From Coriobacteriaceae bacterium (GTDB lineage Bacteria > Actinomycetota > Coriobacteriia > Coriobacteriales > Coriobacteriaceae), in the NCBI GenBank assembly GCA_025757745.1, contig CP107217.1, forward strand, positions 1,798,001 through 1,862,000: a stretch of 64,000 bases of DNA, read 5' to 3'. Position numbers and translations under genes: made by a program. The notes under the pieces are model-generated. The model saw only the letters and a program-made list of their open reading frames with translations. It made no database searches and had not been told where the DNA came from. Of this stretch, positions 32,380 to 40,911 are shown piece by piece. Numbering within the stretch: the first letter of the stretch is position 1; the number at the start of each line of letters is the position of its first letter.

Positions 32380-34344
32380 CTAGTACATCTTTGCGCCGGC
32401 GGGGATGGAAGCGTCGAGCTGAATCAGATTGAGGCGCTCCTCGCCCTCCTCCTCGTGAATAGCGCTGATCAGCATGCCGCAGCTGGGAATGCCCATCATC
32501 TTGCGCGGAGGAAGGTTGGTGATGGCGAGCAGGGTCTTGCCGACCAAGTCCTCGGGCTCATAGTATTCATGGATGCCGGAAAGGATGGTGCGGTCGGTAC
32601 CGGTACCGTCGTCGAGCGTAAAGTTCAGCAGCTTCTTGGACTTCTTGACGGCTTCGCACGCCTTGACCTTCACGGCGCGGAAATCGCTCTTGGAGAAGGT
32701 ATCAAAGTCGACAAACTCCTCGAACAGCGGCTCGACGGCGATCTTAGAGTAATCGAGCGTAGGCTTGAGCGATTTGACGAACGGGCTCGAGGCGTTGCCG
32801 GCCTCGGCGGCCTTGGCGGCAGCAGCACCGGACTGGAAACCCTTCTCGGGCTTCATGTGCGGGAACAGCAGGACGTCGCGGATGGAGGCCTGGTTGGTGA
32901 GCAGCATGACCACGCGGTCGATACCGATGCCGATGCCGCCCGCGGGAGGCATGCCGTACTCGAGGGCGCGCACGTAGTCCTCGTCGTACTCCATGGCCTC
33001 GTCGTCACCGCCAGCCTTCTCGGCCATCTGAGCGGCAAAGCGCTCGGCCTGGTCGACCGGGTCGTTGAGCTCGGAGAACGCGTTAGCGTACTCGTGACCG
33101 GCGATAACCAGCTCAAAGCGGTGCGTCAGACGCGGGTCGTCCTCAAAACGCTTGGCAAGCGGGCTGACCTCGATGGGGTAATCGCACACGAAGGTCGGGT
33201 TGACGATGGTGTCCTCGCCCAGCTCATCGTAAATCTCGGCGATGATCTTGCCAGCAGTCCACTCGGGCTTGATCTCCAGGCCCTTCTCGCGCGCGGCGGC
33301 AGCAAGCTCCTCGACCGGCGTGTCGATGGTGACTTTCTTGCCGAGCACGTCAGAGACAATATCAGTCATGGGGCGGCTTGCCCACTCACCGGAAAGATCG
33401 ATGGTCTGGCCCTGGTACTCGATGACCTCGGGGTTGCCGATGGCCTTGTTGGCAGCCTTGATGACGCCCTGGGCAAGCGCCTTCATGCCCTCGAGATCGG
33501 AGAAGGCACGGTAGGCCTCCATCGTGGTGAACTCGGGGTTGTGGGTGAGGTCCATGCCCTCGTTGCGGAAGATGCGGCCAATCTCGAACACGCGCTCAAA
33601 GCCGCCGACGATGCAGCGCTTGAGATGCAGCTCGGTAGCAATGCGCAGATAGCACTCCTGGTCGAGCGCGTTGAAGTGCGTGATGAACGGCTTAGCCGTG
33701 GCGCCGCCCTGGATAGTCTGCAGGATGGGGGTCTCGACTTCCATGTAGCCGTCGGACTCCATGAAGCGGCGGAAGGTGGAGAGAATCTGCGAACGCTTGC
33801 GGAAGGTCTCGCGGACATCGTCGTTGGCGATCAGGTCGACGTAGCGCTGACGATAACGGGTCTCCTTGTCGGAAAGACCGTGGAACTTCTCGGGCAGCGG
33901 ACGAACGGCCTTGGCAAGCAGGGTCGCGCTCTTAGGGGCAACGGAGAGCTGGCCACGCTGGGTGCGCACGACCACGCCGGTCACGCCCAGGATGTCGCCC
34001 AGGTCGAGGGCCTTGAGCGTACTCCAGGCAGCCTCGTCCATGTCGTTGATGCGGCAGAACAGCTGAATCTCGGCAGTCGCATCGCGCACGACGATGAACA
34101 TGATCTTGCCCTGACCGCGCTTGGCGACCACACGGCCAGCGATCTTCACGATGTCCTCGGTGTCCTCGCCATCGGCAAGCTCGGCGTACTTAGCCTCGAT
34201 ATCGGCGACGTAGTCCTCAAGCTCAGAGTGCTCGGGATAGGGGTTCTGGCCCGCCTCGAACAGGGCGGCGCGCTTGGCCAGGCGGGTGGCGCGCTCGTCG
34301 TTGAGCGTCGATGCCTGATCGGCGGCGTTCTGGTTCTCTGCCAT
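32380..34344 (-). CDS. lysS: Lysyl-tRNA synthetase (class II) with C-terminal tRNA-binding domain
   Basis: 654 residues against about 500 usual. Residues 55-160 form the anticodon-binding OB domain (VAKRGQGKIMFIVVRDATAE). The class II core has motif 2 FRNEGMDLTHNPEFTTMEAY and motif 3 GIGIGIDRVVML. After a linker comes an extra domain of about 110 residues (FDTFSKSDFRAVKVKACEAV, GIPSCGMLISAIHEEEGEE), matching the EMAP/Trbp111-like tRNA-binding fold usually found in MetG or PheT. It probably strengthens tRNA binding. Followed immediately by a structured 3' element. Confidence 0.95.
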   Translation of the reverse strand: MAENQNAADQASTLNDERATRLAKRAALFEAGQNPYPEHSELEDYVADIEAKYAELADGEDTEDIVKIAGRVVAKRGQGKIMFIVVRDATAEIQLFCRINDMDEAAWSTLKALDLGDILGVTGVVVRTQRGQLSVAPKSATLLAKAVRPLPEKFHGLSDKETRYRQRYVDLIANDDVRETFRKRSQILSTFRRFMESDGYMEVETPILQTIQGGATAKPFITHFNALDQECYLRIATELHLKRCIVGGFERVFEIGRIFRNEGMDLTHNPEFTTMEAYRAFSDLEGMKALAQGVIKAANKAIGNPEVIEYQGQTIDLSGEWASRPMTDIVSDVLGKKVTIDTPVEELAAAAREKGLEIKPEWTAGKIIAEIYDELGEDTIVNPTFVCDYPIEVSPLAKRFEDDPRLTHRFELVIAGHEYANAFSELNDPVDQAERFAAQMAEKAGGDDEAMEYDEDYVRALEYGMPPAGGIGIGIDRVVMLLTNQASIRDVLLFPHMKPEKGFQSGAAAAKAAEAGNASSPFVKSLKPTLDYSKIAVEPLFEEFVDFDTFSKSDFRAVKVKACEAVKKSKKLLNFTLDDGTGTDRTILSGIHEYYEPEDLVGKTLLAITNLPPRKMMGIPSCGMLISAIHEEEGEERLNLIQLDASIPAGAKMY

Positions 34345-34423
34345 AAGTTAGCTCCTCAAACTAAAACGCTCCCCAGGATTCGGTCCCAGGGAGCGAAAAC
34401 ATACCTTTACGCGGGACCGTGGT

Positions 34424-34894
34424 CTAGCGTGCGATCTTGGCGATGGTGTAGACGCGAGTCTTGCCGGAAGGCGTAACGACCTCGACGGAGTCGCCCTCGC
34501 CGTGACCAATGATGGCGTGACCGACCGGAGACTCGTTGGAAATCTTGTGCTCGAGCGAGTTGGTCTCGGTGGTACCGACGAGCGTGACTTCCATGACCTC
34601 GCCGTTGGGATCAATCAGCGAAACGGTGGAACCGATGGAGACGGTCAGGTCGCCCGTGGTGGCAGCAACCTGAGCGTTGGCGAGGATGGCCTGGATCTCG
34701 GCAATACGAGCGGCGTTCTGGGCCTGCTTGTCCTTAGCGGCGTCGTACTCGGAGTTCTCCGAAAGGTCGCCGAACGCGCGGGCTTCCTTGATGTCCTCGA
34801 CGATCTCCTTGGCGTAATCGCCCTCACGCCAAGCGAGCTCCTCGACGAGCTTCTGGCGGCCCTCAGCGGTCAGTACGATCTGGCTTGCGTCCAT
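34424..34894 (-). CDS. greA: Transcription elongation factor GreA
   Basis: 156 residues from ATG 34894 (MDASQIVLTAEGRQKLVEEL), with GGGGAGATATCCGT upstream. The N-terminal coiled coil contains ARAFGDLSENSEYDAAKDKQ with the acidic tip residues that restart backtracked polymerase. The C-terminal FKBP-like domain (NESPVGHAIIGHGEGDSVEV) binds RNA polymerase. It lies 80 bp upstream of lysS on the same strand; the greA-lysS pair is common in Gram-positive bacteria. Confidence 0.96.
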   Translation of the reverse strand: MDASQIVLTAEGRQKLVEELAWREGDYAKEIVEDIKEARAFGDLSENSEYDAAKDKQAQNAARIAEIQAILANAQVAATTGDLTVSIGSTVSLIDPNGEVMEVTLVGTTETNSLEHKISNESPVGHAIIGHGEGDSVEVVTPSGKTRVYTIAKIAR

Positions 34895-35000
34895 ACGGAT
34901 ATCTCCCCAACTCTGATCAAACAATCAACTGTCAACAAAACGAAAAAGACCGGCTAGCCTGCGGGCAAGCCGGTCAGGTGCTCACCCCAAAGGGATGGGA

Positions 35001-35276
35001 CTACTCTGCGTCCGCGTCGCTGTCCTCTGCCTGCTTCTTCTTGGCAGCAGCGAGCTTGGCCTCGAGCTCAGCGATCTCCTTGTCCTCCTCGGACTGCTCG
35101 ACCACGACCTCCTCGGCCTGCTTGGTCTCGGCCTTATCGTCGCCCTCCATACCCTCGCGGATATTCTTGACGGTAGAGCCGAGGGACTTGCCGAGCTTCG
35201 GCAGGTTCTTGGGCCCGAAGATAATCAGGACAACGACGAGAATAATGATGAGCTCAGGAGCCCTCAGTCCAAACAT
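35001..35276 (-). CDS. tatA: Twin-arginine translocase subunit TatA
   Basis: 91 residues from ATG 35276, with GGAGGTCTAC upstream. One N-terminal membrane helix (LRAPELIIILVVVLIIFGPK), the FGPKNLPKLGKSLG amphipathic hinge with the invariant Phe-Gly, and a long charged coiled-coil tail (EDKEIAELEAKLAAAKKKQA). It forms the pore of the Tat system, which exports folded proteins. No tatC lies in the window. Confidence 0.92.
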   Translation of the reverse strand: MFGLRAPELIIILVVVLIIFGPKNLPKLGKSLGSTVKNIREGMEGDDKAETKQAEEVVVEQSEEDKEIAELEAKLAAAKKKQAEDSDADAE

Positions 35277-35356
35277 GTAGACCTCCACAATACAGCGAGA
35301 CAAGCTCGAATGAGTATACCGCGGGTATCGCGGTATCACAACAATAGCTAAAAAAA

Positions 35357-35377
35357 GGGACCGCAAGAAGCGGTCCC
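35357..35377 (-). terminator. Terminator of tRNA-Pro
   Basis: On the minus strand GGGACCGC, TTCTT, GCGGTCCC, followed by TTTTTTTAGC, 12 bases after the tRNA 3' end. Confidence 0.88.
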
Positions 35378-35388
35378 TCCTCATGCTC

Positions 35389-35465
35389 TGGTCGGGTTGA
35401 CTGGATTTGAACCAGCGACCCCTGCGTCCCGAACGCAGTGCTCTACCAAACTGAGCCACAACCCG
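35389..35465 (-). tRNA. tRNA-Pro (anticodon CGG)
   Basis: Minus-strand cloverleaf with acceptor CGGGTTG/CAACCCG, anticodon stem CTGCG with loop TTCGGGA, T-arm GCTGGTTCAAATCCAGT, and encoded CCA. Its own terminator follows. Confidence 0.95.
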
Positions 35466-35514
35466 TTAGCTCGACTATAGTAACAAAGATTTTCGCCGCA
35501 TGCTAGAGAAATTT

Positions 35515-36411
35515 TTATTTCTTTGGCACTTCGACGCGAACCGTGTTGGGAATGAGCTCCGTCGTGCAGGCCCACCAGCCGTTTTGCTGGGCAGCGTCGG
35601 CAAGCCTTTCGGCCGTGGCGGCGGTGTCGCAAATGGCAAACGAGCAGGCACCCGATCCGCACACATCTACAGCAACGGTTCCGTCCTGTTTACGCAGCCA
35701 ATCGAGAACCGTTTGAATCTGCGGCTCCATCTGTGCGGAAATGACACCCAAGTTGTTATGGATGAGCGCATATGCCGTCTCGGCATCACCAGCACGCAAG
35801 GCAGAAGCTATCGCGCCGGGCTTGTCCGCAGGCACCGGGGCCTCGTCAAAACGTCGATAGGCCTCAATTGTCGAAACGCTCGCCTCGCGCGGCTTAACCA
35901 GCACGACGGGCGTCACGGGCAGCGCGGGGTACTCAGTTGCCAGCACGTCTCCCCCACCTACGTAGAACGCAGGACTCGCGTGCAAAAAGAACGGGACGTC
36001 AGCACCAATGCCCCGCGCAATGTCGTCGAGCGCTGGGTCGGTGCGATCAATGCCCCAGAGCTCCGCCAAGGCGACAATGACCGCGGCCGCATCCGTCGAG
36101 GGGCCGCCCAAGCCGGCGCACAATGGAATGCGCTTCTCAATCGTCACGCGGATGTTTGCCTCGCGACCATAATGCTCGGCCATAGCAACCGCAGCCCGAT
36201 ACGCCGTATTCTTTTGCATGGGAAAATCTGATGCTGGAACCGTCTGGACGGTCAGCGCCTGCGCCGGCGTGACCGTCACGGTATCGGAAAGACCGACGGC
36301 CGCCATCAGGGAATCGACCCTGTGGTAGCCGCGGTCATCGCGCTCGGTATGAACCCCCAGGTAGAGGTTAATCTTTGCCGGCGCGGTAAGGATGAGGGAC
36401 CGATCGGTCAC
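35515..36411 (-). CDS. ispE: 4-diphosphocytidyl-2-C-methyl-D-erythritol kinase
   Basis: 298 residues. GHMP kinase signatures: TAPAKINLYLGV near the start with the catalytic Lys, and RIPLCAGLGGPSTDAAAVI at about residue 92, the ATP-binding loop (with Pro where many have Gly-Ser-Ser). C-terminal VDVCGSGACSFAI matches motif 3. It phosphorylates CDP-ME in the MEP pathway, between IspD and IspF, which are encoded 20 kb away. It starts two bases after the veg stop, so the two form an operon. Confidence 0.95.
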   Translation of the reverse strand: MTDRSLILTAPAKINLYLGVHTERDDRGYHRVDSLMAAVGLSDTVTVTPAQALTVQTVPASDFPMQKNTAYRAAVAMAEHYGREANIRVTIEKRIPLCAGLGGPSTDAAAVIVALAELWGIDRTDPALDDIARGIGADVPFFLHASPAFYVGGGDVLATEYPALPVTPVVLVKPREASVSTIEAYRRFDEAPVPADKPGAIASALRAGDAETAYALIHNNLGVISAQMEPQIQTVLDWLRKQDGTVAVDVCGSGACSFAICDTAATAERLADAAQQNGWWACTTELIPNTVRVEVPKK

Positions 36412-36413
36412 CG

Positions 36414-36710
36414 TTAGTGCTCCTCGAGCTGGTTGCCGAGCGGGGTAAAGATATGTTCGCCGCTCTCGGGGTCGAACAGTTCGACCTGGCCGGTAAGGAC
36501 ATCGATGTACTGGTAGGACTGACGCGATTTGCGGCCGCGACGCTCGTCAACCTCAACGATAAAGACAGCGGGGTGGACGCTCTTGATGGTGCCCATGCGC
36601 TCGATGACGCGGGTACGGCCCATGTTGGCCTTAACCTTGACGCGATCGCCCACCATATCGGTCAGCTTCTCGTGGATGTCGTCGACGTGATTGACTTCCA
36701 TCTCTTCCAT
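36414..36710 (-). CDS. veg: Veg family protein
   Basis: 98 residues from ATG 36710 with GGAGGCCCTATTC upstream; 8 residues would be added by a less likely start at 36734. Residues 10-80 match the Veg fold: VDDIHEKLTDMVGDRVKVKA, GRTRVIERMGTIKSVHPAVF and RRGRKSRQSYQYIDVLTGQV. Veg influences biofilm formation in Bacillus subtilis; its molecular role is not settled. As in Firmicutes it directly precedes ispE. Confidence 0.92.
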   Translation of the reverse strand: MEEMEVNHVDDIHEKLTDMVGDRVKVKANMGRTRVIERMGTIKSVHPAVFIVEVDERRGRKSRQSYQYIDVLTGQVELFDPESGEHIFTPLGNQLEEH

Positions 36711-36869
36711 GAATAGGGCCTCCAGAGGGTGCAATTCAAAAAGGGGATAATACCCCTAAGATAGACAAAACTCTAATACTATAGCACCCTGTTGCAGCCA
36801 TACGCAAGCAGCTAAAAAAGCCCGGTCCCAAATACGTACCAGACGATAACCTCACATGACCAGTTCACG

Positions 36870-37016
36870 TCAGCGAACGACCACCATTCGAGCCAAGGTG
36901 TCGCGAAAGAGGAGCGACGCGTACTTTGGTACGCGAGCGACGGTTTGAGCGACAGATTGGCCGAATGGTGGCCGTGCAGCGTCGAGTAGTTACGCGGTTT
37001 GGTAAAACCGCGTAAC
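36870..37016 (-). ncRNA. Structured 3' element after dtd (copy 2 of 2)
   Basis: Homologous to the element after lysS. Hairpin GTTACGCGGTTT/AAACCGCGTAAC touches the dtd stop codon, followed by CTCGACGCTGC. The long hairpin has stems CCACCATTCG/CGAATGGTGG, GCCAA/TTGGC, TGTCGC/GCGACA around the same GG/GA internal loop, and a GCGTAC/GTACGC tip. Several stem pairs differ from copy 1 on both sides, keeping complementarity. The 306-bp gene-free stretch between dtd and veg holds only this element and the veg promoter region. Confidence 0.72.
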
Positions 37017-37463
37017 CTAAAGATTGTCTGTGTCCAGGACGATGGTGAACGGACCGTCGTTGACCAGGTCGACCTTCATATCGGCGCCAAAGATACCGTG
37101 CGCCACATGCTCAACGTCCTGAGCGACGAGTGTCAAAAAGTACTCGTAAAGTTCGTTAGCGACATCGGGCGCGCCGGCGTCCGTAAACGACGGACGGCGG
37201 CCGTGGCGGCAGTCGGCAAACAGCGTGAACTGCGACACCACGAGCACCTCGCCGTCGACATCCGCCAGCGCCAAGTTGGTCTTGCCGTTCTCGTCCTCGT
37301 TGATACGCAGCCCGCGGAGCTTGCCCCACAGCTTGTCGGCTTCGGCGCGTGTGTCGCCGTGGCCCACGCCCAGCAGCACCAAGTAGCCGCGTCCAATACG
37401 GCCCACGCACTCGCCGTCGACTGTCACGCTGGCGTTGAGCACGCGCTGCACCACCGCACGCAC
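37017..37463 (-). CDS. dtd: D-aminoacyl-tRNA deacylase
   Basis: 148 residues, full length. MRAVVQRVLNASVTVDGECV at the N-terminus, then LVVSQFTLFADCRHGRRPSF (the SQFTL catalytic site) and the cross-subunit GPxTI-type site as NDGPFTIVLDTD at the end, where Gly-Pro is intact. DTD frees tRNAs from D-amino acids or wrongly attached glycine. It starts four bases after the rdgB stop, forming an operon with rdgB. Confidence 0.95.
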   Translation of the reverse strand: MRAVVQRVLNASVTVDGECVGRIGRGYLVLLGVGHGDTRAEADKLWGKLRGLRINEDENGKTNLALADVDGEVLVVSQFTLFADCRHGRRPSFTDAGAPDVANELYEYFLTLVAQDVEHVAHGIFGADMKVDLVNDGPFTIVLDTDNL

Positions 37464-37466
37464 GGT

Positions 37467-38108
37467 CTACTCCTCGCCCGTCAGCTTGGCGGACAGATGC
37501 TCGAGCGCATGGAAACGATGGCTGATGGCGTTCTTCTCGTCCGCCGTGAGCTCGGCCATGGTCTTGCCCGGCGTATCGACCGGCAGGAACAGCGGGTCGT
37601 AGCCAAAACCGTGTTCGCCGCGGCCCTCGTGCGCGATAACGCCTTCGCAGGCGCCCTCGCCATAGGTGACCAGGCCGTCCGTATCGATAAGCGCGACGAC
37701 GCTCATAAAGCGCGCGGTACGGTCCTCGTCTGCCACGCCTTCCAGGTTAACGAGAAGCTTGGCGTTGTTGGCGGCATCGTCGCCATGCACGCCCGCATAG
37801 CGCGCGCTATACACGCCCGGCTCACCGTCCAACGCATCGACGACCAAGCCGGAGTCGTCGGCGATGGCCATAAGGCCCGTCTCCTCGACCGCAGCCTGCG
37901 CCTTGATGATGGCGTTCTCCAAAAACGTCGTGCCGTTTTCCTCGGGGTCCTCAAAATCGCCCAGCTGGCCGAGCGCCACAAAGCGCACCTCGGGCATGAC
38001 CTTGCCCAAAATGGCCTCGATCTCGGTGAGCTTATGGGCGTTGCCGGTTGCCACGACGATGGTCGCCGCCGGGTCGAGGGTGTCGATGTCAATCTTCTCA
38101 AGTGCCAT
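37467..38108 (-). CDS. rdgB: Non-canonical purine NTP pyrophosphatase (RdgB/HAM1)
   Basis: 213 residues. TIVVATGNAHKLTEIEAILG holds the substrate loop (TGNxxK), EENGTTFLENAIIKAQAAVE the metal ligands, ADDSGLVVDALDGEPGVYSA the catalytic Asp, and GFGYDPLFLP the C-terminal signature. It removes dITP and XTP from the nucleotide pool. Downstream of rph with a terminator between and upstream of dtd; the order rph-rdgB is widespread. Confidence 0.96.
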   Translation of the reverse strand: MALEKIDIDTLDPAATIVVATGNAHKLTEIEAILGKVMPEVRFVALGQLGDFEDPEENGTTFLENAIIKAQAAVEETGLMAIADDSGLVVDALDGEPGVYSARYAGVHGDDAANNAKLLVNLEGVADEDRTARFMSVVALIDTDGLVTYGEGACEGVIAHEGRGEHGFGYDPLFLPVDTPGKTMAELTADEKNAISHRFHALEHLSAKLTGEE

Positions 38109-38219
38109 AGCTGGTCTCCTTTGTCTCTATAGCAATGACGAGTTGAGGACGACGAGGACTTCGGCCTCTCTCCCGTCTCAATCAACGGCAGTCTTATACT
38201 TCGACGTTTTCCCAGATAA

Positions 38220-38256
38220 AACCTGCCAAAATAAACCTGTCCCTTTTTGGCAGGTT
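38220..38256 (-). terminator. Terminator of rph
   Basis: On the minus strand AACCTGCCAAAAA, a GGGACAGG loop and TTTTGGCAGGTT, followed by TTATC. The stem begins within the rph stop codon. The loop carries the GGGACAGGTT motif also seen near 30300. Confidence 0.7.
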
Positions 38257-38980
38257 AGGCGAGGGCTTGGCGCTGAAGCTCGATGAGCTCGGCGATACCC
38301 TTGTCACCCAGGTCGAGCAGAGCGTTGAGACGCTTGCGGTCGAAGGGCGCCTGCTCGCCGGTACCCTGGAGTTCGATCATCTCACCAGAATCGGTGGCGA
38401 CGAGGTTCATGTCGACCTCGGCGTGGCTGTCCTCGGAATAATCCAAGTCGAGCAGGGTGTTGCCGTCGACGACGCCCATGGAAATGGCGGCAACCTGGCC
38501 CGTGAGCGGGATGCGCTCGAGTTTGCCCGCCTCGACCCACATGGCAAGGGCGTCGTGCAGCGCCACCCAGGCGCCGGTAATGCTCGCCGTACGCGTGCCG
38601 CCATCGGCCTGGATCACATCGCAGTCGACGGTAACGGTGTACTCGCCGAGCGCCTTCATATTGACGACGGTACGCAGGCTGCGGCCGATAAGCCGCTCGA
38701 TCTCCATGGAGCGGCCCTTGCGGTTGGCATGCTCGCGCTTGCAGCGTTTACCGGTCGAGGCCGGTAGCATCGCATATTCCGCCGTTACCCAGCCGGCCTT
38801 GGCGCCCTTGCGCCAACCAGGCACACCCTCCTCGATGGTGGCGGCGCACAGTACGTGCGTGTCGCCGAACTCAGCCAGGCACGAGCCGTGGGCGTGCTTC
38901 ATGACGCCGCGGGTGAGCTTAACGGGGCGCAGCTCGTTGACAGCGCGGCCGTTGGCGCGGTTGACCTGCATGTATTCCAT
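38255..38980 (-). CDS. rph: Ribonuclease PH
   Basis: 241 residues, full length. [20 protein letters not shown] and [20 protein letters not shown] contain the phosphate-binding Arg residues, [20 protein letters not shown] the catalytic core, and [20 protein letters not shown] the metal site. It trims tRNA 3' ends using phosphate. It begins the rph-rdgB-dtd series downstream of murI; 53 bp separate it from murI. Confidence 0.96.
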   Translation of the reverse strand: MEYMQVNRANGRAVNELRPVKLTRGVMKHAHGSCLAEFGDTHVLCAATIEEGVPGWRKGAKAGWVTAEYAMLPASTGKRCKREHANRKGRSMEIERLIGRSLRTVVNMKALGEYTVTVDCDVIQADGGTRTASITGAWVALHDALAMWVEAGKLERIPLTGQVAAISMGVVDGNTLLDLDYSEDSHAEVDMNLVATDSGEMIELQGTGEQAPFDRKRLNALLDLGDKGIAELIELQRQALA

Positions 38981-39033
38981 GGAACTATCCTTTCGGCAAA
39001 AGATGTGGCGAAGCCTCCGGCGACATTGCGAGC

Positions 39034-39918
39034 CTAACCGAGTTCGTCGATATCGACATGCTCGATGCTTTTAAGCGGCTGGCCAAAGATAAAGCTACCC
39101 GCCACCGCAAACTCGGCAATGTTGTCAGACGTGGTGGCAAAGCGATGCTGTGGCTCGGCGGCATCGCCCGCCAGCTGCTCACGGCGCGTGAGGATATCGG
39201 TCAGCTCGCGGGTGGTCTCCTCGGCGGAGCTCACCACGCGCACCCCGGGTCCTAGCGCATGGCGGATGGGACCCACCAGCAGCGGGAAATGCGTGCAGCC
39301 GAGTACCACGGTATCGATGCCACGATCGTGCAGCGGCTCGACTGTGGTGCCGACCAGCGCGCGAACGGCTGGCGTATCAAAAATATCCTCGTTCTCGAGC
39401 CACTGCTCCTGCAGATGCGCGCCCGAGGCGAGCTCGTGCTCGACGACCTCGACAAAGCTCGAAGCCGGGCAGCCATACACATCGACACCAGCATCCAAAT
39501 CCTGGATGGCGCGCGTGTAGGCGCCCGAGCGAATGGTGAGGTTGGTGGCGAGCACGCCCACGCGACGCGTACGCGTGCTGTTGATGGCGGCGCGTGCGCC
39601 CGGGGCGATCACGCCGATCACAGGAACGTCGAGCACTTGCTGAGCCAGACGCAAGGCCGCGGCGGTCGCCGTGTTACAGGCGATGACCATGATCTTAACG
39701 TCGTGCCTCGATAGCCAGCGGCCCGCCTGCAGCGCAAACGAGCGAACCTCGTCCTCGGTGCGGGTGCCATAAGGGCAGCGTTTAGTGTCACCGAAATAGT
39801 AGACGGACTCGCGCGGAAGCGCCGTTGCGATCGCGCGCGCGACCGTTAAGCCGCCCAGGCCCGAGTCGAACACGCCGATCGGACGCGTGTCCCCGGCCAG
39901 ATTATCGATATCGGACAT
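39034..39918 (-). CDS. murI: Glutamate racemase
   Basis: 294 residues from ATG 39918 (start less certain; one 12 codons upstream is possible). [18 protein letters not shown] contains the first substrate loop, [13 protein letters not shown] the first catalytic Cys and [12 protein letters not shown] the second. It supplies D-glutamate for peptidoglycan. Upstream lies a HAD phosphatase and a MurE-like ligase on the same strand. Confidence 0.93.
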   Translation of the reverse strand: MSDIDNLAGDTRPIGVFDSGLGGLTVARAIATALPRESVYYFGDTKRCPYGTRTEDEVRSFALQAGRWLSRHDVKIMVIACNTATAAALRLAQQVLDVPVIGVIAPGARAAINSTRTRRVGVLATNLTIRSGAYTRAIQDLDAGVDVYGCPASSFVEVVEHELASGAHLQEQWLENEDIFDTPAVRALVGTTVEPLHDRGIDTVVLGCTHFPLLVGPIRHALGPGVRVVSSAEETTRELTDILTRREQLAGDAAEPQHRFATTSDNIAEFAVAGSFIFGQPLKSIEHVDIDELG

Positions 39919-39969
39919 TACCTCACCAGATTCTCTCTCGAAAAATGCGACCATGCGTGATGCGTCGCG

Positions 39970-40881
39970 CTACGAACGGGCCGCGACCAACAGCTCGGCC
40001 GTTGCCACCCAACCGTCGACAATCTTGCCGCGCGTAATATAGGCATTGTCGCAGGCATCCAAGAACTCCGGGGCACCGGCGCTCGTCAGACCGTTCTCGA
40101 CCAGGCAGAACATGCCAACATGGTCGGCCATGTAGAAGTCGGACTCGGAGTCACCGAGCGCAAGCGTCTCCTCGCGCTCGATCCCCAGGTGCTCGCAGAA
40201 GCGCGCAATGGCAACGCCTTTGTTGAGACCCGCCGGATTGATGTTGAAGGCGCGGCCGTCCTCGACGCGATTAAGCTCGAGCGTCGTCGGCTTGGACAGG
40301 TGAGTCAGATGGCCGTTGCAAGCCCAGACCAGACCGCAGCCGGCCTCGTCCAGGATGGCCTGGACCTCATCGTCGGGCACATCGCCGCGCATGCCGACGG
40401 TGACCTCACGGTACTTGTAGCCGGTCGACATGTCGTTGTGGTATTCGATCTTGTGCGGCCAGCGGGCAAGGATCTTCTCGCACACGCCGGTCTGCTCGAT
40501 CACCTGGTGCGGCGTGAGACCGCAGGCGGGGTCGTAGGGCATGTCGCCCGTCAGGTACTCCCAGTCGTTGGCCTTGAGGTCGTACATGACCAGGCCGCCC
40601 ATCTCGCCGATGTAGGAGTTGAGGCCGAGCACGCGGGCGTCCTCATGGATCATGGTGCGATTGCGACCCGAGGTGGGAACCACCTGGATGCCGGCACGGG
40701 CGAGCGCGACAACCGCCTCGACGAGCTTGGTCGAGGGATTGCCGTCGTTATCGCGCAGCACGCACGAGCCGGGGGCGAGCATCGTGGCGTCCAGATCGGT
40801 AAAGACATACTTGACCTTGGCAAGGCGCTCGCGCATCTCGCCCGAAAGCTCGGCAACGGTCGGCAGGATGTTGTGGGACAT
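39970..40881 (-). CDS. HAD-superfamily hydrolase, Cof/sucrose-phosphatase type
   Basis: 303 residues from ATG 40881 (CGGAG spaced six bases). HAD motifs: VFTDLDATMLAPGS (motif I, with both Asp), VVPTSGRNRTM (motif II), and LALGDSESDFYMADHVG (motif IV), with a C2-type cap in between. These enzymes dephosphorylate sugar or nucleotide phosphates in the cytoplasm; substrate unknown. It lies between murI and the MurE-like gene, possibly co-transcribed. Confidence 0.88.
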   Translation of the reverse strand: MSHNILPTVAELSGEMRERLAKVKYVFTDLDATMLAPGSCVLRDNDGNPSTKLVEAVVALARAGIQVVPTSGRNRTMIHEDARVLGLNSYIGEMGGLVMYDLKANDWEYLTGDMPYDPACGLTPHQVIEQTGVCEKILARWPHKIEYHNDMSTGYKYREVTVGMRGDVPDDEVQAILDEAGCGLVWACNGHLTHLSKPTTLELNRVEDGRAFNINPAGLNKGVAIARFCEHLGIEREETLALGDSESDFYMADHVGMFCLVENGLTSAGAPEFLDACDNAYITRGKIVDGWVATAELLVAARS

Positions 40882-40911
40882 GGTCACTCCGTTTACATAG
40901 AAGGGGCTGGT

